NCBI GenBank assembly: GCA_020247545.1
Contig: JADCIX010000016.1
Location: 1 to 64,000, forward strand
Direction of reading: 5' to 3'
DNA from: Rhodocyclaceae bacterium
GTDB lineage: Bacteria > Pseudomonadota > Gammaproteobacteria > Burkholderiales > Usitatibacteraceae
Length of the DNA stretch: 64,000 nucleotides
Positions 39,586-49,957 of the stretch are shown here, piece by piece. A model generated the notes under the pieces. That model saw only the letters and a list, made by a program, of their open reading frames with translations. It was not told the DNA's origin and made no database searches. A program made the position numbers and the translations under genes. Within the stretch, counting starts at the first letter, position 1. Each line of letters opens with the position of its first letter.

Positions 39586-40632
39586 TTATTTTTTGGCTTT
39601 GGCGGCTTCCGCTTCTTTAGCGGTTTGTTTTTCATATGCGCTGCGGTTGAACGCCTCGCCCGAACCCGCCGCGACCTGCCTTACGACCTCCCAGTCTTTC
39701 TGGAAGTTCACCGGAAAAAATCGATCCGCGCCATCGAACGCTTTCACCATTTCTGGTGTGAAGCGGTAGTCGTAGAAGCACTTGACCAGCTTCTTGGCGA
39801 GAGCCGGATCGAGGTCGTGTGCGTAAGCAAAACTCGACGTTGGGAATTTGTTCGATTTGTAGATGATGCGGAAGTCGTCTTCCTTGATTTGTCCGCGTGA
39901 AGCCATACGGTGGTAGACGTCCGATGCCACTGCGGCTGCGTCGTAGTCGCCAGAGTTCACACCCATGATGCTTTGATCGTGTTTGCCGGAAAACAATATT
40001 TTGTAATCCTTGTCGGGTGTCAGCCCCTCGGACGGGAACAGCGCCAGCGGTGCCATGTGGCCCGAATTGGACGACGGCGAGGTGTGCGCGACCTTTTTGC
40101 CCTTTAAGTCGGCGAGCTTCATGTATGGCGACGATTTCTTCACAATCACCAGCAGGTTGTATCCCTGGAACTCTTTTTCAGTGCCTTTGACGGCAAACGG
40201 CACGGCACCGGCGATGTTGACCGCAAACGCCGTGGGGCCGGTTGAGAATCCGCCAACGTGAAGTCGCCCGGAGCGCATCGCTTCAATTTCCGCTGCGTTT
40301 GAATTGACTTGGTAGAAGACCACGCGCTTATCCAGACACTTGCCCAAATCCTGTGTGAAGGGCTGGAAGATTTTTTCATATACAGCCGGATCTTCGACCG
40401 GCGTATAGGTGAAGACGATGGTGTTCGGGTTCTTCAGCTTCTTACTGTCCTTGGGCGTATCTGCAACAAGATCTTTGTTTTCGTCGCAGTACATCGCATC
40501 CAGGTCGCCGCGGTGCTTACAGTCTTGGGCGGCTACTGGCTGGGAAACGGAAAGACTCCAAACGCCGGCTGCGGCAACCAATAGCGTGCCGAACCAATTT
40601 TTCCGCCAAGGCTCATTCTTTTGATACTTCAT
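39586..40632 (-). CDS. phnD: PhnD-like phosphonate/phosphite-binding protein (first in operon)
   Basis: A 348-residue binding protein and first gene of the operon. A twin-Trp/Arg head and hydrophobic signal (FGTLLVAAAGVWSLS) precede cleavage near VAAQDC. Mature blocks: CKHRGDLDAMYCDENKDL, TIVFTYTPVEDPAVYEKIF, SPSSNSGHMAPLALFPSEGL and ILFSGKHDQSIMGVNSGDYD. It differs from its two paralogues in several pocket-side positions (SGHMAP against SGNLAP), which may mean a different ligand. I chose ATG 40632 with the site GAAAGGGGA; an extension to 40680 has none. Confidence 0.88.
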   Translation of the reverse strand: MKYQKNEPWRKNWFGTLLVAAAGVWSLSVSQPVAAQDCKHRGDLDAMYCDENKDLVADTPKDSKKLKNPNTIVFTYTPVEDPAVYEKIFQPFTQDLGKCLDKRVVFYQVNSNAAEIEAMRSGRLHVGGFSTGPTAFAVNIAGAVPFAVKGTEKEFQGYNLLVIVKKSSPYMKLADLKGKKVAHTSPSSNSGHMAPLALFPSEGLTPDKDYKILFSGKHDQSIMGVNSGDYDAAAVASDVYHRMASRGQIKEDDFRIIYKSNKFPTSSFAYAHDLDPALAKKLVKCFYDYRFTPEMVKAFDGADRFFPVNFQKDWEVVRQVAAGSGEAFNRSAYEKQTAKEAEAAKAKK

Positions 40633-40737
40633 CGCTGTTCCCCTTTCTAAGTCTAACTGAGCGAAAATTATGCAAGCCAAGTTTAACCATGTCCGCCACG
40701 CCGTAATTTCACGCGATCATCATTATTGGGTTGATAA

Positions 40738-41763
40738 ATGACATTTTTTCGCGTTGCGAGCCTTTTCATCTCCGCTCTTGCCGCTAGCTCGACACTGGCC
40801 GTCTTCGGCTGGGCTAGTGTGGCCACGCCCGCCTCTGCGCAAGCAGCTAGCGCCAAAGTGACGGCAGGCGCTGGGCCTGCAGCGGATTTGGCGGACTATG
40901 ATCCAACAAAGAGTCAGGCGACAAAAGTCACGCCCCGCGCTGACGCCATGCGCGGATTGCTCTGGGAGGTGAAGCCCAAAAACGGCGGTAACACTTTGTA
41001 TTTGTTTGGCACCATCCACGTCGGCAAACCGAGCTTCTATCCGCTGCCGGTGCCGGTGCAAAACGCACTCATGCAGTCGAGCAAAATTGTCGTAGAAGCC
41101 GATGTTACCGACCAGTCCGGTGGAGCCGAGATCGCAAAGTTGGTCGATTACCCAAAGGGTGAGACGATCGACAAACATATCTCACCGGCGCTGCTGGCGC
41201 GACTGAAGACCCAGCTTGAAAAACGCAAGATTCCATTTGCCAACGTCGCCTCGATGCGACCGGTGATGCTTGGCGGCATGTTGCCAATTGTCGAGTATGT
41301 AGCGCTCGGCTATGACATGGCGTCCGGGCTGGACTTGGCGCTGATTCATCAGGCAAAGCGAGAGAAGAAGCCGCTACTACAGTTAGAGAGCGCAACGGCG
41401 CAGATCAAGTTGTTGACGAATATGTCGGCAAGCCTGCAAGAAGCGTTTCTTGACAATACACTCAGCACCATTGAGCGCGGGCAGTCTGCGGATCAAGTGA
41501 CGGGTATTGTGAATGCGTGGCAGTTGGGAGACGCTAAGCTGATGATGGATTTGGCTCACGAAGCAACGCGTGATCAGCGCGAGACCGAGCGGCTGAATCA
41601 AATCTTGCTGTGGGGGCGGCATCCTGCCATGATGCAAAACATCGAGGGGTATCTGGCCAGCGGCGAGGTACACTTCGTGGCGGTGGGTTCGCTTCATCTT
41701 GTCGGCGAACGAGGTTTGGTGAGTTTACTCAAGGAAAAGGGTTATAAGGTTCGCCAGCTTTAG
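40738..41763 (+). CDS. TraB/GumN-family exported protein
   Basis: A 341-residue protein with a signal peptide (cleavage near ASAQAA) and a TraB/GumN domain (pfam TraB, related to Tiki proteases). Typical elements are LYLFGTIHVGKPSFYPLP at the start of the domain, KIVVEADVTDQ, and near the end VHFVAVGSLHLVGERGL with paired His/Glu that could bind metal. The family may be a metal-dependent peptidase of the envelope; bacterial roles are not settled. It is divergent from the phn operon. Confidence 0.85.
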   Translation: MTFFRVASLFISALAASSTLAVFGWASVATPASAQAASAKVTAGAGPAADLADYDPTKSQATKVTPRADAMRGLLWEVKPKNGGNTLYLFGTIHVGKPSFYPLPVPVQNALMQSSKIVVEADVTDQSGGAEIAKLVDYPKGETIDKHISPALLARLKTQLEKRKIPFANVASMRPVMLGGMLPIVEYVALGYDMASGLDLALIHQAKREKKPLLQLESATAQIKLLTNMSASLQEAFLDNTLSTIERGQSADQVTGIVNAWQLGDAKLMMDLAHEATRDQRETERLNQILLWGRHPAMMQNIEGYLASGEVHFVAVGSLHLVGERGLVSLLKEKGYKVRQL

Positions 41764-41867
41764 CGGGCTCGGGGATTGCGGGATTGGGGGCTTGAAAACC
41801 GCGCAACCGCCCAAATTTGCAACGCAAACGTTTGTTTGTGAATTGCAATCTTGGGAGAAAACCAGCA

Positions 41868-43784
41868 ATGACCACCATGGAAAAGCCTGTCGTCGACGGC
41901 GGCAAAGAGACCCGCGCATTCCAGACCGAAGTGAAACAGCTGCTTCAGCTGATGATTCATTCATTGTATTCCAACCGTGAAATATTCCTTCGCGAGCTGA
42001 TTTCAAACGCATCCGACGCCGCCGATAAGCTGCGTTTTGAAGCGGTGACAACACCGGCGTTATTCGAGAACGATGCTGAATTGAAAATCCGTGTCGGCTT
42101 CGACAAAGCGGCCGGCACGCTGACCATTTCCGACAATGGGATCGGTATGTCCCGCGATGAGATAGTGGCCAATATTGGCACGATCGCAAAGTCAGGAACC
42201 AAGGAATTTTTCTCGAAGTTGTCTGGCGACCAACAAAAGGACGCCAACTTGATTGGCCAGTTTGGTGTTGGTTTCTACTCGGCGTTTATCGTCGCAGACC
42301 GCGTCACCTTGATGTCGCGGCGGGCTGGCACCAGCGCGGCAGACGGTGTACGTTGGGAATCAACCGGAGACGGCGAATTCACGCTTGAGGCAATTGAAAA
42401 AGCCGGGCGCGGGACGGAGATTGTTCTGCACCTCAAGGACGACGCCAAAGAGTTTCTCGATGACTGGCGCATCAAGAGCGTGATTCGCAAATACTCCGAT
42501 CACATTCAACTTCCCATTGTGATGAAAAAGTCTGAATGGGATGAAGAGGCCAAGGCTCAGGTCACGCGTGACGAAGATGAAACGATAAATCAAGCCAACG
42601 CGATTTGGACACGCGCCAAAGCGGACATCACCGACGAGCAGTATCAGGAGTTCTACAAGCACGTCTCGCATGATTGGCAGCCGCCGCTGGCATGGACACA
42701 CGCCAAAGTGGAAGGGCGTCAGGAATACACCGAGCTGTTGTACGTACCGTCCAAAGCGCCGTTTGATATGTTTGATCGCGAGCGCAAGCACGGGTTGAAG
42801 CTTTACGTTCGTCGCGTGTTCATCATGGAAGACGCGGAGCAGTTGCTTCCTCGCTATCTGCGGTTTGTGAAGGGCGTGGTCGATTCGAACGATTTGCCGC
42901 TGAATGTTTCGCGCGAAATTTTGCAACAATCAAAAGATGTCGACGCGATTCGCTCCGGCTGTGTAAAGAAGGTACTCGGCCTGCTTGAAGATCTCGCAGA
43001 AAACCAAAAGGATAAGTACGCGAAGTTTTGGGATGCGTTTGGCCGCGTCTTCAAAGAAGGCATGGGCGAGGACTTTGCCAACAAGGAGCGCGTATCAAAA
43101 CTCGCGCGCTTCTATTCGACGCATGAATCCGGCAGCACCCAGTCGGTGTCGTTTGCCGACTACGTGTCGCGCATGAAGCACGGCCAGGAAAAGATTTACT
43201 ACGTCACCGCCGACAGCCTCACCGCCGCGCAGAATAGTCCGCATTTGGAAGTGTTCAAGAAGAAGGGCATCGAAGTGTTGCTGCTGACTGAATCGGTCGA
43301 CGAATGGTGGTTGGGTTCGGTTGATGAATTCGACGGCAAGAAGCTGCAGTCGGTTGCCAAGGGTGATCTTGACTTGGGCGCACTGGCCGACGATGAAGAA
43401 AAGAAGGCCGCGGAAAAAACGGCGGATGAACTGAAGCCGCTGCTGGAAAAAATCAAAACCTCGCTCGCCGAAAAAGTGAAAGAGGTTCGCGTAACGCATC
43501 GCCTGACTGAATCACCAGCGTGTTTGGTGGTCGACGAGCACGAGCTCTCCGGCAACCTCGAGCGCCTGCTGAAAGCGGCGGGTCAGAAGGTCAATGCGGT
43601 GAAGCCGATTCTTGAGATCAATCCGACCCACCCGCTGGTGGAAAAACTGAAGGCGGATGTTGAGGCCGAAACGTTCGATAGCTTGAGCCTGATCTTGTTC
43701 GAGCAATCGCTATTGGCCGAGGGCGGCCAACTTGAAGACCCGGCTGGCTTCGTCAAGCGCGTCAATCAATTCATGCTGCGCTAG
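41868..43784 (+). CDS. htpG: Molecular chaperone HtpG (Hsp90)
   Basis: A 638-residue Hsp90 chaperone. The GHKL ATPase domain is at the N-terminus with [30 protein letters not shown] and [15 protein letters not shown]. The middle domain holds [17 protein letters not shown] with the catalytic Arg of the phosphate loop, and the C-terminal dimer domain is complete. The start is ATG 41868 with GGGAG before it. The 3' end overlaps convergent queG by 4 nt. Confidence 0.96.
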   Translation: MTTMEKPVVDGGKETRAFQTEVKQLLQLMIHSLYSNREIFLRELISNASDAADKLRFEAVTTPALFENDAELKIRVGFDKAAGTLTISDNGIGMSRDEIVANIGTIAKSGTKEFFSKLSGDQQKDANLIGQFGVGFYSAFIVADRVTLMSRRAGTSAADGVRWESTGDGEFTLEAIEKAGRGTEIVLHLKDDAKEFLDDWRIKSVIRKYSDHIQLPIVMKKSEWDEEAKAQVTRDEDETINQANAIWTRAKADITDEQYQEFYKHVSHDWQPPLAWTHAKVEGRQEYTELLYVPSKAPFDMFDRERKHGLKLYVRRVFIMEDAEQLLPRYLRFVKGVVDSNDLPLNVSREILQQSKDVDAIRSGCVKKVLGLLEDLAENQKDKYAKFWDAFGRVFKEGMGEDFANKERVSKLARFYSTHESGSTQSVSFADYVSRMKHGQEKIYYVTADSLTAAQNSPHLEVFKKKGIEVLLLTESVDEWWLGSVDEFDGKKLQSVAKGDLDLGALADDEEKKAAEKTADELKPLLEKIKTSLAEKVKEVRVTHRLTESPACLVVDEHELSGNLERLLKAAGQKVNAVKPILEINPTHPLVEKLKADVEAETFDSLSLILFEQSLLAEGGQLEDPAGFVKRVNQFMLR

Positions 43785-44926
43785 TTTGTCGATAGTGTAG
43801 ATAGCGCCCAGTCGATGTGCTCGGCGACCAATGCGGTCGCCGATGCACGCGACGCAGTGAGACGTTGGCGTAGAGATTGAACCTCGGCGGGGGCGAGTTT
43901 TCCGGATCGCAGGGCGTTTCCCACCGCAACGGCCAAATTACGCCGCCAACGCTCGAAGCCGATGCGTCGAATCGCGCTGCCCTCCATGCGCTGAAGCCAC
44001 GTCGCCTCATCCCAATCCCACAGTTCTGCGAGGGTGACGTCATCTAGTTGGTGGCGAATGGCGAAATCTTTTTCCGCCGTCGGCGTCGCGAATTTGTTCC
44101 ACGGGCAGGTGAGCTGGCAGTCGTCGCAACCGTAGATGCGGTTGCCGATGGCTTCGCGAAACTCGACGGGAATCGCGTCCTTGTTCTCGATGGTGAGATA
44201 GGAGATGCAGCGCCGTGCGTCAACAACGTAGGGCGCGACGATGGCTTTGGTTGGGCAGATATCGATGCAGCGCGTACAGGTGCCGCAGTGCTCGTTGGTA
44301 GGTGAATCAACCGGCAGGGGTAGGTTGATGTAGATTTCGCCAAGGAAGAATAATGAGCCCGCCGAACGATTTAGTAGCAGCGTATGTTTGCCGCGCCAGC
44401 CGATACCGGACTTTGTCGCCAGAGCAACTTCCATTACCGGCGCGGAATCGGCAAACACCCGATACGAAAGACCAGGCACTTTTCCCGCAATCTTTTCAGC
44501 AAGCAACTGTAGTTTGTTGCGCACCACCTTGTGATAATCGCGACCCAGGGCATATCGTGAGATAAACGCCGCCGACGGGTCATCCATTACCGCCCAGCTG
44601 TCTTTCGCCGCAAGTGTGTCGTAGTTGAGACGGGTGGTGATGATGCGAATGGTACCGGGTACGATCGCCTTGGGCACGCTGCGCTGTGTGGCTGTCTTAT
44701 GTTCGCTGTCGGCGTCGCCATCGGCCTTAATGCGCCGCGCCATATAATCCATGCCTCCATGGAAGCCCGCCGCCAACCATTGTTCGAGCAGGGCCGCCTC
44801 GGTCGACAGGTCGGTGTCGGTGATGCCCACTTCTTGAAAGCCGAGCGCTATTCCCCAATTCTTTATGTCGGCTGCGAGGGCAGCTGAAAATTCGGCAAAA
44901 TCGGGCGAATAGTCAATTTCTTGCAT
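43781..44926 (-). CDS. queG: Epoxyqueuosine reductase
   Basis: A 381-residue QueG, which reduces epoxyqueuosine in tRNA to queuosine with cobalamin and two 4Fe-4S clusters. The clusters are in [16 protein letters not shown] and [14 protein letters not shown]. The N-terminal catalytic region contains [16 protein letters not shown] with the Asp of the active site. A HEAT-like C-terminus is present. It is divergent from tsaE with nearly no gap, so the tsaE promoter must lie within queG. The order queG-tsaE-amiC recalls the usual proteobacterial cluster. Confidence 0.95.
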   Translation of the reverse strand: MQEIDYSPDFAEFSAALAADIKNWGIALGFQEVGITDTDLSTEAALLEQWLAAGFHGGMDYMARRIKADGDADSEHKTATQRSVPKAIVPGTIRIITTRLNYDTLAAKDSWAVMDDPSAAFISRYALGRDYHKVVRNKLQLLAEKIAGKVPGLSYRVFADSAPVMEVALATKSGIGWRGKHTLLLNRSAGSLFFLGEIYINLPLPVDSPTNEHCGTCTRCIDICPTKAIVAPYVVDARRCISYLTIENKDAIPVEFREAIGNRIYGCDDCQLTCPWNKFATPTAEKDFAIRHQLDDVTLAELWDWDEATWLQRMEGSAIRRIGFERWRRNLAVAVGNALRSGKLAPAEVQSLRQRLTASRASATALVAEHIDWALSTLSTN

Positions 44927-44942
44927 GACGGCAGTCTATCGG

Positions 44943-45452
44943 ATGAGTGCACTTTCTCAGATGACAATCACATTACCGGATGAATCCGCGACAGTGGCGG
45001 CGGCCAACGGATTGGCTCGCGGGATCGCCCTCGCCGGGCGGTTGGGAGAACTGCCGGTCACAATCTACCTGCGCGGCGACCTCGGTGCGGGTAAGACCAC
45101 CTTGGTGCGCGGCGTGCTGATGGCGCTCGGATACGAGGGGAGGGTAAAGAGTCCAACCTACGCCTTGGTTGAAGTTTATAGAGTTTCTAGCTTAAACTTG
45201 TATCACTTTGATTTTTATCGTTTAAGGGATCCGAACGAATGGCACGAAGCAGGCTTTCGAGATTCGTTAACAGCAACGGCAATCTCTCTGATCGAATGGC
45301 CAGAGAAGGCGTCAGGCGCGCGGGTGCCGCTGTCTCCCCCCGATCTGGAAATACAGCTAACGTCTTGTCAATCCAGCGAGACATCGAGGAGCATGTGTCT
45401 TACCGCCCACAGCACACTCGGGCAGAAGCTTCTGAAAGCAATACTGTCCTGA
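44943..45452 (+). CDS. tsaE: tRNA threonylcarbamoyl adenosine synthesis ATPase TsaE
   Basis: A small P-loop ATPase needed with TsaB and TsaD for the t6A modification of tRNA. Walker A is GDLGAGKTTL; other motifs are KSPTYALVEVY, HFDFYRL and the nucleotide-stacking Trp in IEWPEKA. The start may be ATG 44943 (169 residues) or 44961; a frame from 44925 overlaps queG. Its last 58 nt overlap amiC in another frame, although both ends look genuine. Confidence 0.9.
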   Translation: MSALSQMTITLPDESATVAAANGLARGIALAGRLGELPVTIYLRGDLGAGKTTLVRGVLMALGYEGRVKSPTYALVEVYRVSSLNLYHFDFYRLRDPNEWHEAGFRDSLTATAISLIEWPEKASGARVPLSPPDLEIQLTSCQSSETSRSMCLTAHSTLGQKLLKAILS

Positions 45453-46834
45453 CCGGCATCGCAGTTACGAGACGGAAGTTGCTCGGTGGCTTGGCTGCGC
45501 TACCGCTGGTGGGAAGTCAGCTACTTGCCGCCGCAGCGCTGCCTTCCAAAGTGAGCGCCGCCCGTGTCTGGCCGGCCAACGAGTACACGCGGGTCACCTT
45601 CGAAGCGCCGTCAGGTTTTAAGTACCAGCATTTTGTTGTCAAAGACCCCGAACGGCTGGTTCTCGACATCGAGAACGTCGAACTTGGAGACGCACTGAAG
45701 CTGCTTGCCGCGAAAGTAGGTGCCGACGATCCGTACATCAGAGCGGTCCGCGTCGGTATCAATCGCCCCAACGTGGTACGGGTGGTGCTCGACCTGCGAA
45801 CCGAAGTGTTGCCGCAGGTATTCGCCGTCCCTCCGGTCGGCGAGTTCGGTCACCGGCTGATGCTCGATATCTATCCCGCGAAACCAATCGACTCCATGCT
45901 GGCGCTGCTCAACGAAGACACGGCAATGTTCGCGGCATCCGATAAAGACGCCAACAAGGGAATGACACCGCCGCGGCAGGGCGGCGGACCTGCTGAAATG
46001 GCGAGTGCACCGTCAGCACCATCCGCAGACAAACCAGCTTCGGTAGGGCTCGCCAAGGACGCAGGAAAAGATGTCGGTAAAGACTCCACCAGGGCACCGG
46101 AAGCACCGACGATCGTTGCGGGCAGAAAGCCGCCGCGCCCGTTCACCGTTGTGGTCGATCCAGGGCATGGCGGGGAAGATCCCGGTGCTGTTGGAAGGAA
46201 AGGTACGCGCGAAAAAGATATTGTGTTGATGATTTCCCGCCTGCTGAAAGACAAACTCGACAGTGATGCGCGCTTTCGTATTGCGCTCACGAGAGACGCA
46301 GATTATTTTGTGCCCCTACATCACAGAGTACAGAGGGCGCGCCGACTGAAGGCCGATCTGTTTATCAGCGTCCATGCCGACGCCTTCATCCATCCGCAGG
46401 CAAACGGCTCTTCGGTTTTCGCGCTGTCTGAGCGCGGTGCCACATCTACCGCCGCCAAGTGGATCGCCAACAAAGAGAATGATGCCGACTTGATCGGCGG
46501 TGTTAACTTGAGCACCCGTGACTCGAATTTGGCGCAGATTCTGTTGGATCTGTCGACGACGGCGCAGATTAACGATTCCCTGAAGTTAGGGCGTTATGTC
46601 TTGTCCGAGTTGGTCGAGGTGAATCGGTTGCACAAACCGCAAGTTGAGCAGGCAGGATTTGCGGTGTTAAAGGCGCCGGACATTCCCTCGATCTTGATTG
46701 AGACCGCGTTTATTTCCAATCCGGATGAAGAGCGTAAATTACGCGACGCGACTTACCAAGACAAGATGGCGGATGCCATCGCGGACGGTGTGCGAACCTA
46801 CTTCAAGAAAAACCCAGCGCTGGCGCGGGCCTAG
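45395..46834 (+). CDS. amiC: N-acetylmuramoyl-L-alanine amidase (AmiC type)
   Basis: A 479-residue cell-wall amidase that cuts the stem peptide from muramic acid at division. A twin-arginine-like signal (TRRKLLGGLAALPLVGSQLL, about 26-45) is followed by an AMIN domain (about 55-155), a Pro/Ala/Ser-rich linker with many Lys and Asp, and an Amidase_3 domain with VVVDPGHGGEDPGA, the SVHADAF His and IETAFISN with the catalytic Glu. The GTG at 45395 is the only normal start between the ribosome site GAGGAG and the signal; it lies inside tsaE, so the two overlap by 58 nt. Longer frames from 45239 are less likely. Confidence 0.88.
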   Translation: MSYRPQHTRAEASESNTVLTGIAVTRRKLLGGLAALPLVGSQLLAAAALPSKVSAARVWPANEYTRVTFEAPSGFKYQHFVVKDPERLVLDIENVELGDALKLLAAKVGADDPYIRAVRVGINRPNVVRVVLDLRTEVLPQVFAVPPVGEFGHRLMLDIYPAKPIDSMLALLNEDTAMFAASDKDANKGMTPPRQGGGPAEMASAPSAPSADKPASVGLAKDAGKDVGKDSTRAPEAPTIVAGRKPPRPFTVVVDPGHGGEDPGAVGRKGTREKDIVLMISRLLKDKLDSDARFRIALTRDADYFVPLHHRVQRARRLKADLFISVHADAFIHPQANGSSVFALSERGATSTAAKWIANKENDADLIGGVNLSTRDSNLAQILLDLSTTAQINDSLKLGRYVLSELVEVNRLHKPQVEQAGFAVLKAPDIPSILIETAFISNPDEERKLRDATYQDKMADAIADGVRTYFKKNPALARA

Positions 46835-46909
46835 CCTGAACCGTAAACGGGGGCGCGCTCGAAAAAAAGCGAGCGGGCGACCCGTTAAATACAGGCTAGA
46901 TGCACCAAT

Positions 46910-46935
46910 AAAAGTCCACGAATGGCGGACTTTTT
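46910..46935. terminator. Bidirectional terminator between amiC and GGDEF/EAL gene
   Basis: AAAAGTCC pairs with GGACTTTTT across a nine-base loop. There is a T-run on the plus strand and an A-run that gives U on the minus strand, so it can end both convergent genes. Confidence 0.75.
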
Positions 46936-46989
46936 CAGGCGTTTTGTGTTGGAAAATGCCGTGGAATAACGACTTTGAGTCGCACAACG

Positions 46990-49593
46990 CTAGGCGGTGG
47001 TGCGCTGGTTCCTCAACATGTCGGAAATCTCACCGACAGTAAGCGGCTTTGCAAACAGGGACCCCTGGAAGGCGTCACAGCCGTTTGCGCGGAGGAACTC
47101 AAGCTGTCCGACGTTTTCGACGCCCTCGGCAATCACCCGCAGCTTGAGACGTTTGCCCATGGCAATGATTGCCTCAGTGATTGAACAGCTGTTGTGGTCT
47201 TCCGGGATCCTCGAGATGAAGCTGCGATCAATCTTCAGCGCTTGCGTCGGAAGACGCTTAAGTTGGCCAAGGGAAGAGTACCCGATCCCAAAGTCATCGA
47301 TGGAGATTGTCGCACCAAGCAGACGAAGTTCCGTGAGGATTTCGATCGACTGATTGAGATTGCGCATGGCAATCGCTTCTGTAATTTCAAGATCAATTTG
47401 TGAAGCCGATACTCGGCTTTCGAGAAGCGCCGATTTCATCGACGGCAGTAAGTTACGTGACACAAACTGCTGTAGTGATAGGTTGACTGATACCTTAACG
47501 TCCGAACAACCTTCCAGCTCCCAGAGCTTGATTTGTTGGCAGGCATTTCGGAACACCCATTCACCTAGCGGGACGATAAGACCAAGCTCCTCCGCGATAG
47601 GGATGAAATCTTTCGGCAGGATTTCGCCATGCTGTGGATCGTTCCAGCGCAGCAGTGCCTCCAAGCCGATGATCTTTCCACTCATGATATCGACCTGCGG
47701 CTGATAGCGCAGGAAAAACTCGTTGCGATCAATACCACGGCGCAGACATGATTCCACCTCGAGTCGCTTGGACAAGAGAAAGTTTAGGTTCGGAGCGAAA
47801 AATCTTGCAGTATTGCGGCCTGCGTCTTTCGCTTGGTACATCGCCGAGTCGGCATGTTTAAGCAAGTGCTGCATATCAAGCGCGTCACCGGGAAAGTGCG
47901 AAATGCCGATAGAGGCAGTGACGGTGAGTTCGTGCCCAGATACCTCGATAGGGCGCGCCAGCTCGGTCAGGATCTTTTCGGCAACGACTTGTGCGAACTC
48001 TGGTTTTTCAAGTTCCGGAAGCAGAACGACAAACTCGTCGCCGCCTTCGCGGGAAACGGTATCGCCTTCCCGTATGACTTTCAACAGGCGTTTGGATATA
48101 TCGCGTAACACATAATCGCCGGTTTCATGACCCAGCGTGTCGTTCACCAGTTTGAAGCGATCAAGATCGATGAAGAGCAGGCCCACATGATGCTGCTGAC
48201 GGCGGGCTGAGAGGATGGCCTGATTGAGACGGTCCTGCATTAAGCGACGGTTTGGCAATCCGGTGAGTGCGTCGTGGTGCGCCATGTAGTGGATGGTGCG
48301 CTCGGTGTTCAAGCGTTCGGTAACGTCCTGAACCAACGAGGCGACGCCGATGACCTTATTGTTTTCATCAACCAACGGCGTGTTGTACCACTCGGTGCTA
48401 ATTTCCTCGCCAAGCTTTGTCTTGTTCGTCAGCGAGACACGCGTGGAGCGGCGCGTTTGCATCAACTCCATCCACATTCTGGCGAATCGCTCGCTCTCCG
48501 CACCGCCGTTAACGAGGATGTATCCGGACTCGCCAATGACTTGGCTCGCGACATGCCCGAAGATGGTTTCTGCTGCAGGATTCCAACTGGCGACGCGAAA
48601 TTCCATATCCCATTCAATGAAGGCGACTGGGGTACGTTCAAGATGTAACTTCAGTCGCTGCAGCGCAAGTAACTCGGAGCGTTCGGCCTTGCGACGGTCT
48701 ACCGCTTCTTGCACTAGCGCGCGATTGGCTTGCTCAACGCGAGTTTTTTCTTCCGCCAGCCGCGTGGCGATCAGAACGTTGTCAAAACGGGCGGTCAGCG
48801 AATCCAACAACGCTTTATGTAACTTGCTGTGCACCACGACTAACAGGCCAGCGAGTACGGCTACGGCGGCACCAAACATCGAACTCGCGCGGTCGTCAAA
48901 ACCGAGTGCGATGATTCCCATCGGCAGCAGGGATGCGAGCGCGGTGAGCGGAAATAACGATTTATGCGGCGCGAGATATGCAACCGCGCCCGTCGTCAGC
49001 AGCGCGATCAACATCATCACCGGTAGCCGGTCCAGAGTTGTTGTTGTCGCCAACAACACCGAACCCAATACTCCCCAAAGCACAGCCATGAGCAGGCAAC
49101 CAATGGCAAAACGGAGTTCCCAAGCAGAAAGTTGGGCCGTGCTGGGGTTAGTGCGGATAAACACCTTATATAGAGAGTAGCGGCAGAGTATCACTAGACT
49201 AGCGGCGGCGAACCAGGCGAACAAGCTAGGTCGCTTGCCGAGTTCGTTCCACAAAATGGCTCCGAGCAGGAACGTCACCATCAATTCAACAAGGTAGCCG
49301 ACCAACGAGAACCGATACAGCAACCTGACCTGCTCCGCAAATACGTGTTCTGCAACAAAGGCACGATCATTTGCCGACTTCGCCGCAGCCAGTGAGAGCC
49401 TATGCGCTGGCAGCCGCGTGATGGTCGTTGCCTTGTCGGCTGCCGCAGTCTGGTTATCAGTGGGTTGAACTGCCAAGTCTGTACTCTCGCGGGTTGCGCA
49501 AGTGTTGCCGCCAAAAGCGGGGTATGCGCGAGTGTTCTTTGGACAATACAGTCGCAAAGTTGGTGAGACGGAAGCCTTTTTCAGACCGTACAT
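46990..49593 (-). CDS. Membrane PAS-GGDEF-EAL c-di-GMP signalling protein
   Basis: About 867 residues. In order: a variable N-terminal head, six membrane helices (about 98-117, 126-146, 162-183, 191-210, 215-233, 240-256), a coiled linker, a PAS domain (about 318-428), a GGDEF domain (GGDEF at 518-522) with an intact inhibitory I-site RxxD five residues before it, and an EAL domain with GLEALLRW (about 644-651). All catalytic signatures are intact, so it may make and degrade c-di-GMP. Start may be ATG 49593 or GTG 49596. It interrupts the usual amiC-mutL order and is on the opposite strand. Confidence 0.9.
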   Translation of the reverse strand: MYGLKKASVSPTLRLYCPKNTRAYPAFGGNTCATRESTDLAVQPTDNQTAAADKATTITRLPAHRLSLAAAKSANDRAFVAEHVFAEQVRLLYRFSLVGYLVELMVTFLLGAILWNELGKRPSLFAWFAAASLVILCRYSLYKVFIRTNPSTAQLSAWELRFAIGCLLMAVLWGVLGSVLLATTTTLDRLPVMMLIALLTTGAVAYLAPHKSLFPLTALASLLPMGIIALGFDDRASSMFGAAVAVLAGLLVVVHSKLHKALLDSLTARFDNVLIATRLAEEKTRVEQANRALVQEAVDRRKAERSELLALQRLKLHLERTPVAFIEWDMEFRVASWNPAAETIFGHVASQVIGESGYILVNGGAESERFARMWMELMQTRRSTRVSLTNKTKLGEEISTEWYNTPLVDENNKVIGVASLVQDVTERLNTERTIHYMAHHDALTGLPNRRLMQDRLNQAILSARRQQHHVGLLFIDLDRFKLVNDTLGHETGDYVLRDISKRLLKVIREGDTVSREGGDEFVVLLPELEKPEFAQVVAEKILTELARPIEVSGHELTVTASIGISHFPGDALDMQHLLKHADSAMYQAKDAGRNTARFFAPNLNFLLSKRLEVESCLRRGIDRNEFFLRYQPQVDIMSGKIIGLEALLRWNDPQHGEILPKDFIPIAEELGLIVPLGEWVFRNACQQIKLWELEGCSDVKVSVNLSLQQFVSRNLLPSMKSALLESRVSASQIDLEITEAIAMRNLNQSIEILTELRLLGATISIDDFGIGYSSLGQLKRLPTQALKIDRSFISRIPEDHNSCSITEAIIAMGKRLKLRVIAEGVENVGQLEFLRANGCDAFQGSLFAKPLTVGEISDMLRNQRTTA

Positions 49594-49596
49594 CAC

Positions 49597-49957
49597 ACAT
49601 TACTTTGATAAATTTATTGTGTGTGTTTGTGAACGGGCAGTAAGACGTTAGTGTTTTCCCCCAGCGGCGTCAAGCGCTGTGAGAGGTAGAGCATAATATT
49701 TGGCTGGCAACCCCCCAGATAGGGTAGGGGATTCTGGTAGTCCGCACTGGTGCTTGGTCGAATGCCCCCATCCACCTCGGTAAAAAATTGCGGTATTTCA
49801 CAGTTCGCCATGGCCGATGAGCGTCGTCCTCAGGATGCCCATCCTTGGCTATTTTCAACACGACTGGCGACAGACCCTAGAATGATGGGTTGTCTGCCAC
49901 CGGATTTTGTCTCGCGGTTCATCACAGTGATGATTCGCGGAGGCCAACTAGAGACCT
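49597..49957. other. Intergenic stretch upstream of mutL
   Basis: 361 nt between the divergent GGDEF/EAL gene and mutL. A reading frame of 88 codons at 49750-50016 runs into mutL and is not convincing. No riboswitch of the c-di-GMP type matches. Positions 49938-49942 (GGAGG) and 49951-49954 (GAGA) are purine-rich before the mutL ATG. Confidence 0.5.

Noticed and set aside
46835-46909. Small gene after amiC
   Set aside because: The stretch has GC-rich inverted repeats (GCGCGCTCG and CGAGCG) but no supported reading frame.
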